Positions 44,527-57,419 are shown, counted from the stretch's first letter. The stretch: 64,000 nt of DNA from Sesamum alatum (GCA_034509735.1 JACGWO010000010.1:13405193-13469192); one strand, 5' to 3'. Notes: generated by a model from the letters alone, not told the origin. Made by a program: numbers and translations.

Positions 44527-45140
44527 GTTTGGCAAGAGTTTGAGGATGGTGTTCGGGGCTTCATAAATTGCGCTAAGGATCAACATGCATACATGGACCA
44601 CGAGTAGATTAGGTGCTCGTTACATAAGTGCAAAAACAGTAGGTTAAAAATGATGGATGAGGTTATGTTTGACTTATGTATGAAGGAATTTATAGAGGGA
44701 TATTACAATTGGACAACTCGTAGCAAGGCAATGGTGATAGAGTACTATGATGATCCATTTGTACGCCTGTTGTACCTGATATATCAACGCACTGGGGTGA
44801 TTACCGGTAGATGAATTGGGACCAAAGAATGGGCTATGATGCGGTTAGGCCACAATTTTTTTTCGTTGCATGCTGAGATTGGGCCCGAGCCTGTGGGTCC
44901 CAACTCCTTTTTTATGGGTGGCGGTGAGGCTGACCATAGTTCATACTATAGTGGAGGAACCTACGGCTATGATGTGTTCGGGTTATTGGACAAATTTTTT
45001 GATGTAGTGCATGCGGCCGATCAGCTGTTGTACAACGCTTGTGATGAATCCCAATTGTCGACGGTTGCTCGACCAGTGAACATCAAGGACGAGTACAACA
45101 TGGCCCAGGACTACCTATGGATATGGAAATGCTGGGGCTG
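44527..45140 (+). pseudogene. CACTA transposase TNP2 N-terminal remnant
   Basis: One frame shows the Transpos_assoc-like domain: FEDGVRGFINCAKDQ, IRCSLHKCKN, DLCMKEFIEGYYNWT. It continues to GYDVFGLLDKFFDVVHAADQ, LYNACDESQLSTVARPVNIK and EYNM, which matches the start of plant TNP2-type transposases. Stops are TAG at about 44608 and TGA at about 44812. One Cys of the IRCxCxxCKN motif is Leu. The catalytic transposase domain is absent. Joined directly to a LINE-like RNase H fragment. Confidence 0.7.
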
Positions 45141-45164
45141 CCACTACAACCACGGGCTCATGGG

Positions 45165-45370
45165 TTCCTCTGCCAGTGGATGTCATCAAGATAAATGTTG
45201 ATGGAGTTGTTTTTACCTAGGAGATGGAACTGGGAGTGGGGTCGGTGGCAATATTAGGACGAGTTGTTTTTACGCGTAGAGATCATAACCCTTTGGCTGA
45301 TAAACTTTCCCGCATTTTTGGGAACTATTGCGAGGGTGACTCCTTTGCAAGCATGGATGGTGCTTATTTT
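45165..45370 (+). pseudogene. LINE-like RNase H fragment
   Basis: In one frame: VPLPVDVIKINVDGVVFT, a TAG stop, then EMELGVGSV and TRRDHNPLADKLSRIFG. The pattern W/V-P-P...IKINVDG...G.G.V is that of the RNase H domain found at the end of plant non-LTR retrotransposon proteins and related host-like RVT_3 proteins. The middle of the domain is missing. Identification is by motif only. Confidence 0.45.
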
Positions 45371-45830
45371 CGGTAGTCTCAACTGACTTTGGTTAAATGA
45401 AAGTTGATTTTTCAGTAAATAAAATAAAATACTTTGGTTTCTATGATATTTTAACCGCTCCCCCTAACAAAAAAAAGAAAAAAATAGACAACAAAATCTC
45501 TGTAATGTAAAGTCTTGTAAATTGAAAAAGTAAAAATAATAAATATTTTGAGTAATTGATCAAAGCTTGCTTACAAGATTTAGCAAGCTAATTTCTCTTT
45601 TAACGAACCTTATAAAAATTATATTCCCCAAAATAACAAAAACTTGGGGAAAACTAGGGCTTTTTAGGTAATTAAGAAAATCAATTGGTGTATTTATCAT
45701 TTAGTAACGAATATGTTTTTCTCTTTTTTTGCAGCACACTTAATTAGTAATTTTAGTTATTAGAAACTAGTTTTGAAAACTATGATCATGTTGATTTCTG
45801 AATATGTTGGTTCAATAATGTTTATTTATA
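45371..45830. other. AT-rich spacer
   Basis: No gene or bounded repeat recognised. Confidence 0.4.
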
Positions 45831-46211
45831 GGTAAAATTACATTTTTGGCCCTATAACTATAGGTCATTAGTATTTTTGGTCCTGTAACTTACTTCACTT
45901 AGACATTTAGTCCTCTTTTTGACGAATTTAGTCCTAAACATCTCACATTCGGTCCCTTTTTGACAAATTTAGTTTTGTATTGACAATTTTGGTCCCATTC
46001 TAACTTGAGTAGATTTCATTTTTGGCCTTGTAATTGTATGTCATTAGGACCAAATTTGTCAACAAGGGACTAAATTCGCCAAAAAAGGATCAAATCAGAT
46101 ATGTGTTGGACCAAATTTATCGAAAAAAAGATTAAATTTGTAAACGAAATAAGTTATAAGACCAAAAGTACTAACGAACTAAAATTATAGGACTAAAAAT
46201 ATAATTTGGCC
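45831..46211. mobile_element. MITE with perfect 9-bp TSD
   Basis: 381 bp. Termini GGTAAAATTACATTTTTGGCCC and its near complement. Perfect 9-bp duplication TTATTTATA at 45822-45830 and 46212-46220. Same structural class as the MITE at 14263. Confidence 0.8.
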
Positions 46212-46811
46212 TTATTTATAATTATGCGTAGTTATTGTTGTATGCACTCTTAAGTTATAACATGGTAATGACCACCTTTAATATTTTTGGTAAGTGTTTA
46301 CTGTACCTTTGTATTATATATTAAGTTGCAATTTCATTAGCTTTTTGTGCTCCTTGTATCTCTGGTTGTTTGTAGCCTCTTTGAACGGATTTTCTTTTTG
46401 TGGATTATTATTGTAAATTTGATGAGCTACTTCACATATTTTCAATATATAAATATATTGAAGGAAAAAAAATTAAATAAAAATATTTTTGCAATTAATA
46501 TAGAAATTAAGCAGGGTCCTCATGAACCGATTGGAATGCTAAAAATTGGATACAAACTCCTTGCAATCAATTTTTTTTAAGTGAAAGCGATAAATATTAT
46601 TAATTGAACTAAATCAATTACAATCAGCCCTGTCGACTATCTCTAATAGAGACAATTACAACAACTATAAGTTGATCAACAATATTACATAAATGAAATT
46701 TAAACAACTCCTTATTATAACACTATACAAACAATACTATTATATAGTGGACTATCAATCAATTTTACATAGAGCAATTTCATCTTAAAACCTAATTGTT
46801 ACAGAGCCAGT
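46212..46811. other. AT-rich spacer
   Basis: A 77-codon open frame at 46347-46580 is hydrophobic and AT-driven; I do not regard it as a gene. Nothing else seen. Confidence 0.35.
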
Positions 46812-47180
46812 AGGGTGGAAAGTTTCATTTTTCGTCTTATAAGCTCTTAGGACATATATATATATTTTTAGTGTTATTGTTTAGAAGAATTTTTAAAATT
46901 AGTTCCATAATTCAAAAGATATTCACTTCACGTTTTCTTTCCAATATCCATTAGAAATTTGATGGCAAATAATTAACACGAAAGTCATGTGGTAGTTAAG
47001 TTTTCAACTTAAAGGAAAACTAACATGTGACTTGCTTGTGCGTTTTCTGTTAAATTTTTAATAGAAGTTAGAAGAACGTAAAGTGAAAATGTTTTGGAAA
47101 ATATGGGATTAAATTTATGATTTTTGTAAACAATTGAACATATAATATACAACTTATAACTTATGGATATTCAACCCAAT
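46812..47180. mobile_element. Fold-back element, poorly defined ends
   Basis: The left arm (about 46880-46975, TTGTTTAGAAGAATTTTTAAAA...TCACTTCACGTTTTCTT) pairs imperfectly with the right arm (about 47030-47140). Target duplication not identified. Confidence 0.45.
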
Positions 47181-48033
47181 CCTTATAAATAAACAAGGTC
47201 GAACAGGTAGTTGATGGACATAAAGTATAATTAATTGCAGACCTTTTTATTGAAATATTTGTCTCAAATTAATTATTAGTTTTTTGTCAAACCAATTAGG
47301 TTATACTTAATACTTTATTGAAACTAGCATTATGTGACACAATCAAGGCATGTGTAAAAATATTTAAAAAGTATAAAATTAAAATATATTTAACTAATCA
47401 AATTTTGTATTGCATGTATTTATTTTTCTGACTTTTTTATACAAAGTGATGACCCAAAACCGCAACCGTCGGTTACCCAACACTTGGAGAGTTGATATCA
47501 AGACACGTGAACTAATACAAGTACGGTCATTTGGCAAGGTATGTCATTATTTGTTGAGAGAATTTTATTTTCTTCCCCTCAATCTTGCACCAAAAATAAA
47601 TTAAGTATTGAAGGATTTTAGTTGGGACCTCCTAATAAACCTAATTATTTTATCAGATTGCAACCACCTCCTAATGAGATTTACCCTAAATCACTAGGAT
47701 CTCCGACCCGGATCAAATGTATATTATAGATTCCTGCTCAAATTCCTATTTTTCTCAAATCAATTAGGTTGCAACGATCCCTCCTAGTAGTTATGCTGGT
47801 GGAGAAGTATATGATCTTCTCAAAAGAGAACTAAGATAAGGTGAAATGCTCTATTAGAAGAACATTCATTAGATCAATGCAGAATCAAGCAATGCTTCAA
47901 CGTGTCTAGTTTGATGATCTGATACAAAATTTATTGTACTTCTTCTATATTTTCTTAATTTGTGTAACTCTTATGTGAACTTTTGGTTATGTATAACTTT
48001 AGTTTTAGTGATAATAACATGGTCATGAAGTTT
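47181..48033. other. AT-rich spacer
   Basis: A 64-codon frame at 47410-47604 has no recognisable domain. No other feature supported. Confidence 0.35.
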
Positions 48034-48510
48034 TGTATAATTATACATTAATCCTGTATCATTTGAGAAATTACATCTAGTACCCTGAGTTTATTTTTGT
48101 TTAACAAGTAGATCCATTCGTTAATCAGAATTCCTCATTACTGATATTAACAAAAAAATTGAATGACAGTCCATATTTGCTTTCTATTGACTTATTACTG
48201 ACTTATTGCATGTTAAAATAAATTATTTTTGACCAAACTGCCCTTATATATCTTCACATGCTAAAACATATAAGGAGATATATCTTCACCCTTATAAGGT
48301 AGTTTGGTTAGAAAATAATTTTTGCCCCTATAATAAGTCATTAATAAGTCAGTCGAAGGTAAATATGGATTTTTATTCAATTTTTTTTGCTAATATCAAC
48401 AAATTCGGTGAATTTGGCCTAATGGGGGGATCTATTTATTAAACATAAACAGATTCATAGACACTAAATATAATTTTTTGAACCACAAAAGGTTTATGTA
48501 TAATTATACT
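48034..48510. mobile_element. Fold-back MITE, TATAATTATACAT arms
   Basis: The left block starting TATAATTATACATTAATCC matches the reverse complement of the right block ending at about 48508, over roughly 85 bp on each side including AAATAGATCC/GTAGATCC. Ends approximate. Confidence 0.6.
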
Positions 48511-49928
48511 AATCCTCGAGGAAGGACAGTGTAATTTCTCTTACTTTTAAAAATATTGAAGTTAGGTTAATTTGTTACATCTTTGTAACCGTACTTGTTT
48601 GAATTCAATTTCATTGTTTTATTTGTCTACCTTTATTTTCTTCATTTTCATTAAGACTTTGTCGACACTAAAATGACTTTGTCATCATTAGAAAGGGCAA
48701 ATTTATTAGAGCCTAAGTTGTTTTGACGATGAACTAATGAATTTGTCAAACTAAGAGCGGGACTGAAGGTGAATATCGAATGTGAATGTTTGTAGGCGAA
48801 ATAAATTTAGTAAGGTGCTGGGAATCAACTTTGATTCTCCTTTAAATTAAGCAAGAAAAAAAATATAATAAGCAACATTTTAGGTATTCTAAATCTTACT
48901 AACCACATTGGTTACTTTTAAGGGTTTCCCACTTTAAATTGGTTGAATTTAGGTGTACAGTATCTTAAAAAAATAAAGGTAAATAAGAACATATTAATTA
49001 ATGAATAACTAATAGTCATGTGTGATGCGTACTGGGATTTAGCAACATTATAAAAATTGAAAAATATTCTTGAAAATTCTAATATTATCATAGGGCTAGC
49101 TTGCAAAACAACGGTTTAACACCCTGATGCTTAAAAGTATTCAACGGAATAAAATGGGAAAAACTTGAGCGAACATGAGATTGTGACACGATAATTTGTG
49201 TAGTAGATTGCTGAGTGCTTGAATATAAAAAATGTAGCTGAAATCTAAGTAGGGAGTGCAGAAAATAGAAAGAATTCGTGCACCCTTGTTGTTTGAGAAG
49301 TGAAATGAGCTTAACTTCCCTTATGGTATCTTAGACCACCTCTACTTAGAGAGGAGCTTTGGAGAGATTTAAGGGTTTGTTAAGGATAGTTGAGATATTC
49401 TTGAAATCATAGAGATATCTATTTTGTGTGGATGATGTTTATCCTAACATTTTGCACTATTATCTAAAAGATATGCCAGCTTAAAGTGGTCCAGCCAAGT
49501 CAAGTGTGAAAAGGAAAAGTAGTTACCGACTGCTTTCCAATAGTTGGATCTAGCTGGCTATGACATCCCTGTTAGCACTCTTTTAGGGTGACAGTGGCCA
49601 ATGAAGTGTAGAATATGACTGACATGGCAGCCTAGCTGGGATTAGCCCCATTTGTGGATATTGCCCCGAAAATAGGATGGCTTGACTAGGCTAGAGGGCC
49701 TGATGCACTTGTTTTCTGTAGTTATGCTTAGGCCAGCATGGTTTTAGCCTATTAGGCTAAGTGAATAGGGTTTGATCATTGGCTTAGAAGAATATTTGTC
49801 GTCAGGCATCATCGCTCCCCCTCTCTAGTAGTGTAAGACTTGGATTGGACTATTGGAGTTGAAACAATGGTCCTTGTTGTTCATGGCCTTAATCCTATTT
49901 CAAGAAATTTTATACCTTGGGGCTTCCT
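48511..49928. other. Spacer without recognised gene
   Basis: Over 1.4 kb with no coding domain, RNA gene or bounded repeat that I can support. Base composition becomes less AT-rich after about 49300. Confidence 0.4.
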
Positions 49929-51414
49929 ATTATAATAGGTGACCAGAAAGTCGATAGGTTTGGCATTTTGTAACCTATTTGATACATGATATAATGTAAT
50001 ATTATGTAATGAATAAAATGAGTATTTGTTACCTATGGTATTCTCTTTGTTGCACTCATTTCCATATGCTAAAATGGTGTTTCACATATATCACAACAAA
50101 GCCCACAAACCACGATTAACAACTCATGCAGTTGGGCCACACATTGGATTATGGTCATGAAATTAACTGATTAAGTGTTTGGTTTAAAACTTTTCAAGTC
50201 GAGGACCTCGAGACAGGGCATCGACAGTCCTATAGAGACTTGCATCAAGATTCGTGTTCATTGGATGAGTGCTTGTGTTTCATCGGCGACAGGCGTGGGA
50301 CGCTTACACGGTCTTGATGGGTTGGTCAATTGGGGTCGAGCCGACTGGACTGACTCGCAGGAATCATCATATAGAAGCCTTGGAGGCTTGGTCGGTATGA
50401 TTGGATTTCCCCAGTTCCGATAGTACGGGAGTAGTCCTCAGACTTGAGGAACAAATGGCAGTCACGTGTTCAGGACAGTTGTATCTTGGATTTGGCGAGA
50501 GGTGATCATTCTGTAAGATGATCATTATAAGCCTTGTCTAGTGCAGTCAAAATGTGTAGTGAGGACGGTGGGTTCCAAGAAGAGGATCCGTCCCTATCAG
50601 TATGTGACAGAGGTATCTCCTATGCACTCGGAGACACGTTCATGCTGCTTAAAACTGTGGCCATAGTGCTTGGTCGAACAGGAAATGATTTCCTGTGTCG
50701 ATGCAATGAGGCATGCGTAGTCTCAAGTATTAAGCATAGATGCCTAGTCAAGGATGGGAACCGATGCCCAATTCCACAACCTAGATTAAGGTCGGGAAAC
50801 GATAGGCGGAAGGACCACACCCGTACAGAATTGGCGCCTAAATGTTCACGCCAACATTCACCTAGTCTCTAGTGCCATGGACCGTTGCTAGACCGCCACC
50901 CATGGTAACGGGCCCTTGTTGGACACGGTCCCAAGTCTAGTTGAGGGTGAACCTAAAGGGTCACACACAAATAACCGAGAAGGTGGAGAAATTGACTTGG
51001 AGTCAATTTCGGAGGATGAATAAGTAATTGGATTACTTAAGAGATTGTCCATTGATGGACGGGCCGATATTGTATCGGGCCCTCATTTAATCGGTAAATG
51101 GAATTTATCGATAAACGTAGAAAGTTGAGACGTTGGATGTTTTAATTGGATTAAAAGATAAATGAGAATTATTTAAGTGAACCTTGAATTAAATTTGATT
51201 TAATTTGGGGTTCGTTGTATTTGGATTATACTGGAACCCGATCCGTTAAATTTTGACCCGAGAGGTGTGTTAATTCCATTTTTGGAATGGGAAGAAGTTG
51301 GACTTCTCCCTTAAATAGGCATGTCCGAAAATGCTATGTTGGAGGGAGCGAAATTCCGCCATGTTTGGTGCTTGATGTGGTTGACTTGTTTCTTTTGGTA
51401 AGAGACAAATCAAC
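49929..51414 (+). repeat. Copia-B 5' LTR, first part (split by Copia-A)
   Basis: Starts TATTATAATAGGTGACCAG (decayed TGTTAGAATAGG) and runs to GAGACAAATCAAC, where Copia-A inserts. It continues at 60400. Together the two parts make about 2.2 kb, matching the solo LTR at 61440 along its length. Confidence 0.85.
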
Positions 51415-53053
51415 TGTTAGAATAGGTGACCAGAAAGCCAATTGGATTGGCGGTTTTGGGTACTATTTAGCAATCTTTATTGACTTGATGAATATACTAA
51501 GTATTCATCCTTGGCAGTATGTGTTTGTTGTGCTTTACTAATTACGTTAAACGGCGTTTTAACGTCACAACAAATGCCCACAGACTAATTGTATAACCCA
51601 TGTAGTTGGGCTGCACATTAGATGCTAGCTATGAAACCAACTTATCAGGGTTGGTCTGAAATGTTCCAAGTCGAGGATCTCGAGACAGGGCATCGAGGGT
51701 CCTATAGAGACTTGCACTAAGGATTGCATTCATTGGATGAGTGTCGTGTTTAATCGGCGACAGACGTAACGTCTATGCAATATTAGTGGGTTAGTTGACA
51801 AGGGTGTTAGCTGATTGAACTGACTCGCGAGAATCGTCATATGGAAGCCTTGGAGGCTTGGTCGGTATGACTGGAATTGTCGGCTATGATAGTACGAGAT
51901 TAGTCCTCGAACTTGAGGAATCATGGTAGTCACATACATATGAAGGTTGTATCTAGGGTCTGGCAAGAGATGTCTGTATCTGGGATATGTTCATCATAAG
52001 CTTTATCCAGTGCAGTCGGAATATGTATTGAGGACGGTGGATTCCAAGATAGGATCCGTTACCTGTCAGTATATGACAGTCGAGTCTCCTATGCACTCTG
52101 AGACGGTTTAAGCTCTTTAAGTCTGTGGCCACAGCGATTGGTCGAGTAGGGAATGGTTTCCTACGTCGATTAATAGAGCAGACGTGTCTCGAGTTATTGA
52201 GCATAGTTGTCTAGTCCAGGATTGAAACCGACGCCCAATTCCATGCCCTAGACTTAGACCAGGAGACGGATGATGGAAGGACTGTACTCGTATGGAACTC
52301 GGGAGCCTAAATGTTCACGCCAACATTCACCTAGTCTCTAGTGCCATGGACCGTTGCTAGATGGCCACTCATGGTGACGGCCGTTTTTCCGATTAAGGGT
52401 TAATTGGAAAAACAATTAATTAAATTGGATTAATTGACCAATTGTGTTGGACACAAGCCCAAGTCTAGATGAGGGTGAACCTAATGAGTCACACACAAAT
52501 CACTTTGGATTTGGTGGAATTAATTTGGAATTAATTTTAGAAGAAGCGAATAAATTTAATTGGATTAAATTTATTCAAAAGAGAAAGTAAATGATTGGAT
52601 CATTTATTGGGAAATCCATTTGATGGATGGTGCAAGATTAATTAATTGGATTAGTTAATTTTGGACTAAGAACCTTTAAATTAATTGGATTAATTTATTG
52701 GGTTTTGGCTAGAATAATTGATTGGATCAATTATTCTTAATTTGGACTTATGTTTATTTAATTGGATTAAATAAACTATTGGGATTCAATTGGATTGAGA
52801 TTAATTAGATTAATTAATGCCCAATGGATACATGTTTGGACTTTATTTAATTTGATTAAATACAAGTCCAAAAACATAAAGATCCAAGTCGATTTTTCCA
52901 TGCAAGTTGAAGCTAGTTAAAGAGGAGTTTCAACTCTTCACATATCACATGATGAGCACGAAAATTTGCCCCTTTGAACCCGTTTTATATTATGCTTTAA
53001 ATTCACGTTTTTTACGCTTTCGTTGCGTTCCCGGGCTGTACCCGATTCCTTCA
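51415..53053 (+). repeat. Copia-A 5' LTR with internal deletion
   Basis: 1639 bp from TGTTAGAATAGG to CCGATTCCTTCA. Compared with the 3' LTR it lacks about 592 bp (equivalent to about 59727-60317), joined at about 52969 (AAAATTTGC then CCCTTTG). The deleted part includes the region where the promoter and transcript start would be expected. Confidence 0.92.
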
Positions 53054-53054
53054 G

Positions 53055-53067
53055 TGGTATCAGAGTC
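53055..53067 (+). other. Copia-A primer binding site
   Basis: TGGTATCAGAGTC, 1 nt after the LTR, complementary to the 3' end of initiator tRNA-Met, the standard primer of plant copia elements. Confidence 0.9.
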
Positions 53068-54950
53068 CGGTTCGGTGTTGTGGCTATAGGATTTACATGT
53101 TATTAATTGTTGAGCATGAAGAACATATTTAAATTGCTTTTGGAAAGCATGATTTATGGCTTTAATGCATGATAATATGTGTAGAAAATATGTGTTAATT
53201 TTGCTTTTGAAATTATGGATATCAATGCATTTTTGAGAATTGAATTTTCTGTAAATGCATGTTTATGTTTCAGTTTTACAGCAGAAATTTAAAAAAAAAA
53301 AGAGAAAAAGTGAAAAACGGTGTCGGCCGCCCGGTAGGGGCACAAGCGCGCGCGCGCGGTCGGCAGGCGTGCGCGGGTGTCCGCCCGTGCGCGCGCGCAC
53401 GGCCATCTGGGACGACTGGCCGACAGCACTGTTTTGTGCCGTTTTGCCATTTTGCCGGAAAATTGGATTTTCCTGATTTCTGTTGGTTTTCTGAAATTAT
53501 TAATTTTGGCATATTTTAATTTTAGTTAAATATGATTTTTCTAAAATTATTGTTTATGCCTTAGATTATTTTGGAAATGGTTTTCCAAACAAACAAAAAA
53601 AAATATTTGTTCATTGGATGTATAGTTGATATGCATATTTTTAATTGCATTATTAATATGTTATTTTCTGCATTTTATTATGTTTATTGTTTTAGATATT
53701 GGATATCTATTTATAAATGCATGGGATGTATTTATATGCTTGACATGTTTATATTAGATATAAATGTGTTTTGTTGTTGTATATTTGATAAACAATAAGG
53801 ATGATCACTAGCCTTTTTTGGCCTATGTATGGTTTAATTTATTGTTGGGTGAGGCCTGCGTGCCTCTTTGTTTTTATTCCTTCTTTCGTTTTTAGCCTTA
53901 GAATAATAAGGCTTGCTTCCTCTCTATTAATGTACTCCCCCAACTTCTGATTGGGGTTTCTTTTTAAGTTGTAATGAGAGTAGATTAGGTTGTGAGGTTT
54001 TATTTTATTAAATGTAAGCTTCCAAGAAGATGAAGGTCCGGTGGACGGAGCCCATGGTGGAAGGTCAAGAAGAACAAAGGAGGATTTTACAAGGCCCCAT
54101 TAGAATGATAATGAGATGTAAAAATTGTAATAGTGTAGACTTACCCTAAATTGACCATAGATCCACTGCGGGCTCAGTGGATCACTTAGGAACGGGCTTG
54201 TGATCATCCTACAGGGGCGTGCTAGGCTTCTTTTTGCATGTGTTTAATGTTTTAATGCTTTGATGTATGATGTGTTTGGAATGCATCTATTTACATGAAA
54301 TGTTTTAAAACTTGAGCATGCAAAATACTAATAATGATGAGTCTCGGTCTTAATAAACTATAACTCTCACTTGGATGGTCCAAGTAAATATTAGGCCCAA
54401 AATGGAATTAAAATCAAATGGTTTGATTATTCCAAACCTTCCATCCATAGCAATGTAGTGCAGAAGCTACTTTCACCCATTCGTGGTCTCACGAGTCGTG
54501 GCACGTTTGGAATGGAAGAAAGTTGCACTGTTGTTGTGAACGAATGGAATATACTCCTATTTCCTGTCTCACGAGTCGTGGGGGCGATAGTTGAGATATT
54601 AATTTGGTTGATGAGTCGGGCCTAACGCTAAGTAACATGATTCACTTGGAGTCCTTGGGATCATGTGAAGAGGCGAGGCAAAATATCTTGGGGATCTCAT
54701 TGGATGAGAATGGTATTGGATACCTCCCACAAAGCCTTTCCCATGTGAATCGTAAAAGCAGGGCATGGAGAATTGCGTTTGTGGACTCCAAGCCCACTTG
54801 GATATGGTTTCCTGAAAACCCCACTTGAGAGTGGTGGGCTTTTTGAAGAAATAGTGGGAGGGGTTAATGACTAAAGACCAAGTCTTAACTTGAATTCAAT
54901 ATTATAATAATGTACTAAATTCCTGCTTTACATTTTGAATGTAGATTTCT
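53068..54950 (+). other. Copia-A leader (long untranslated region)
   Basis: About 1.9 kb between PBS and gag with no long real ORF. It contains a GC-rich patch (53318-53425) in otherwise AT-rich DNA, and the dyad CACGAGTCGTG twice, at 54490 and 54570, 80 bp apart. The same order and spacing recur in the copy at 36232-37756. Confidence 0.75.
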
Positions 54951-54954
54951 AAGA

Positions 54955-55855
54955 ATCCACTCGTTGTAATTCTTGAGACTAATAAATTTGACGGAACAAA
55001 CTATAATGATTGGCTGCGAGGATTGTCCTAGATTTTGAAAACCAGGCTTACGTTCTGGATAAGCCTCTTCCTCGGGTCTTGACGGAGGGGTCCTCGTCAG
55101 AAGAGCGTTTGACGTTCAATGAATGACAGGAGGACAACCGCAAGGTCCGCAGCATCATACTGGCATCCATGACTAATGAGATCCAGAAACAGTATGATCG
55201 GCTGGATGATGTCAGCTCGATAATGCTCCGCATGAAAGATGTTTATGCGGTACCGGACCGATATATTAGATATGCTGCGACGAAGGCATTTTTTCGGAGC
55301 TAAGATGATAGAAGGGTTGTCTGTACACAGCATGGAGTGATGATGCTATCCCTAGTGGAGAAGCTCAAAGATCTCCGAGCTGATCTTGGTATAGAGACGT
55401 ACATCAACGTGATCCTTCAGTCTTTTCCTCCCTCTTTTGACCCGTTTATCGTTAACTATAACATGAATAGGCTTGAAAAAGACCTTCATCAGTTGATAAA
55501 CATGTTGGTCCAGTACGAGGCAATGATTGAAAAGTCTGCGCCGTCGGTATTGGTGGGGGAGGCTTCAACCTTAAGAGCGAAAGGCAAAGGGACCGGACGC
55601 TGGAGGACGAAGAAGGGTAAGACAGAATCAGCCGCTGCAAGTGCACAGTGCGCTCCTGTTGCCATGCTGGGCGTGGGCAAAGGAAAGAGGAAGGCGGTTC
55701 GGCAGTCAAGGATTGCAAAAGATGTTTGCATATATTATCGTGATAAGGAGCATTGGAAGAGGGAGTGTCCTAAACTCCTCTCCAACCAAGGTACATTTGA
55801 TTTGAGCTTTAACATGATTATTATTCTACTCTTTGGTATTGGATACCAGCTGTAG
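54955..55855 (+). pseudogene. gag: Copia-A gag (broken)
   Basis: Copia-type Gag. The start of the domain reads NPLVVILETNKFDGTNYNDWLRGL, then a TAG. Frame changes follow to about 55337, from where an open frame covers VEKLKDLRADLGIETYINV, ILQSFPPSF...NYNMNRLEKDLHQLINMLV and a Lys-rich linker. The zinc knuckle CIYYRDKEHWKREC has Tyr in place of the second Cys. The ORF continues into AT-rich sequence and ends at 55855. It would package the element's RNA in a particle; not functional here. Confidence 0.85.
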
Positions 55856-56234
55856 AGCTCATATCTGCAAATGGTTTGCAGGTGATGGAAAGGAGTAAAA
55901 GGCCAAGACGGAGATGGTTCTGAAGCTAGGCAATGGCTGGGCTATTGCCATAGAAGCTATAGGACTAGTAAGGCTTAGCTATTAGTGATCATGTTAGGAC
56001 AGAGTTGATAGGTCACAATTATGTAACCTAGCATGATCAAATTATGTTTTTCTATTGTTGGACAATAAGGATTACATGTTTTTGATCAATGAAAGTTTCT
56101 TTTATTTGACAAAGAATGAATATTCTTGTCTGCTAGGTTGTTTGCATAATTGTTTCAATACTATCCCATAATTAGTTTATGAATGCTCAAAACAAATGAT
56201 GAAATGGATAATCAAGATAAACTCACAGATTTAG

Positions 56235-56960
56235 CATGCAAAGCTAGGTCACATTCCTCTAGATAGGATAAGGAGGTTAGTAGATTCAAGGAGTCTAGTA
56301 ATAGACAATTTGAGCCTGCTAGCTTGCAAGTCCTTCCTGAGCAGGAAGATGGCCAAGAAGCTCTTTGTAGGACAAAGTATGCTTGCTAGTGGTCTGTTGG
56401 ATTGGATCCAGTCAGACATCTGTGGGTCACTGAATACACAAGACCAGAAGAGGGTTCACAAGTCTAAGGGCCTTTGGAAGGCTCAGGTGAATTAGATTTG
56501 AAGTGGGAACCAAATTGGTTGCAAAATTAACCTTCGATTGGATCGAGTGATGTGTATTTAGTAGGAGCTCTTAATGTATCTAAATGGGAACGGAAATCTC
56601 ACTCAGTGGAATTCTTCCTGGAACGCCACAATTGAACGGCGTCTCTGATAAAGGAGGAATGGAACCTTGTTGGACATGGTTCGGTCGGTGTTTTCAACTG
56701 AACTACCTTGGCCCATCTAGGCGTGTTCTTAATTTAGTAGCCAAGTTGTAAAACATGGCACTTTCTAAAGATTGTGGCCCAGATACCATATTGGATATGG
56801 CATAGCAAGCCTGTATCCTACAAAGTACTTGAGTATGTAGGATGGTCTTGCATACGTCAAGGGACTAGTGGGAGACAAACTAGGTTTACACAGGTTTATG
56901 TGTTGTCCTAAGGGAAATTGGATTTCAGAGGATAACCGGTGTGAGGAGTAGCTCCTTGAG
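56235..56960 (+). pseudogene. pol (INT): Copia-A integrase remnant
   Basis: Pieces of the copia pol polyprotein in several frames. At about 56248-56425 is the pre-integrase zinc region (LGHIPLDRIRRLVDS, MAKKLFVGQ, LLDWIQSDICGSLN). At about 56645 is RRNGTLLDMVRSVF, the conserved end of the integrase core, followed by traces such as AYVKGLVGDKLG. Most of the catalytic core between them is gone, and stops and shifts are frequent. Confidence 0.75.
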
Positions 56961-57419
56961 GAATCAAGTAGAGTGACACCTCAGTACGATATAGCAAACA
57001 TCATTTGTAATCAAGTTTTCCTACTGACTATATTCCAGTTCTCCTAAGGATGACCAGAATATCCTAGATACCTGAGAGGTACAGGTTTCTGGGTCAGTCC
57101 GATCAATTAGATTATAATCCAAAAGACATAAGGAGAAGCAATGTTGGACATTAGATCGAATCAATGGCTTGGAGCCGTGTGATTCGACATAGAATTCAAA
57201 CTAGGTTTGAAACTCTATGTAACTGGAATATTCATTTTGATGAGTTCATGCGGGGTATGACTCGATCAGTAACGAGCTTTTAGGGTCAGTGGGAGTTTAG
57301 TTGTGTTCCTAGTTTTAAGTGTGTAACGTCTTATTCATTTGGAATGAATTTAAGATGTTAGGAAACACTGAAACACGAACGTTGTTCACGTAATTCTCCA
57401 TGAAAGGAATTGGATTCCT

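Noticed and set aside
53255..53519. Overlapping ORFs at the second GC patch
   Set aside because: Same cause; a composition effect, not coding.
55489..55731. Minus-strand ORFs opposite Copia-A gag
   Set aside because: Shadow frames of the Lys-rich gag linker. No splice or promoter signals like those of the Tat antisense genes.
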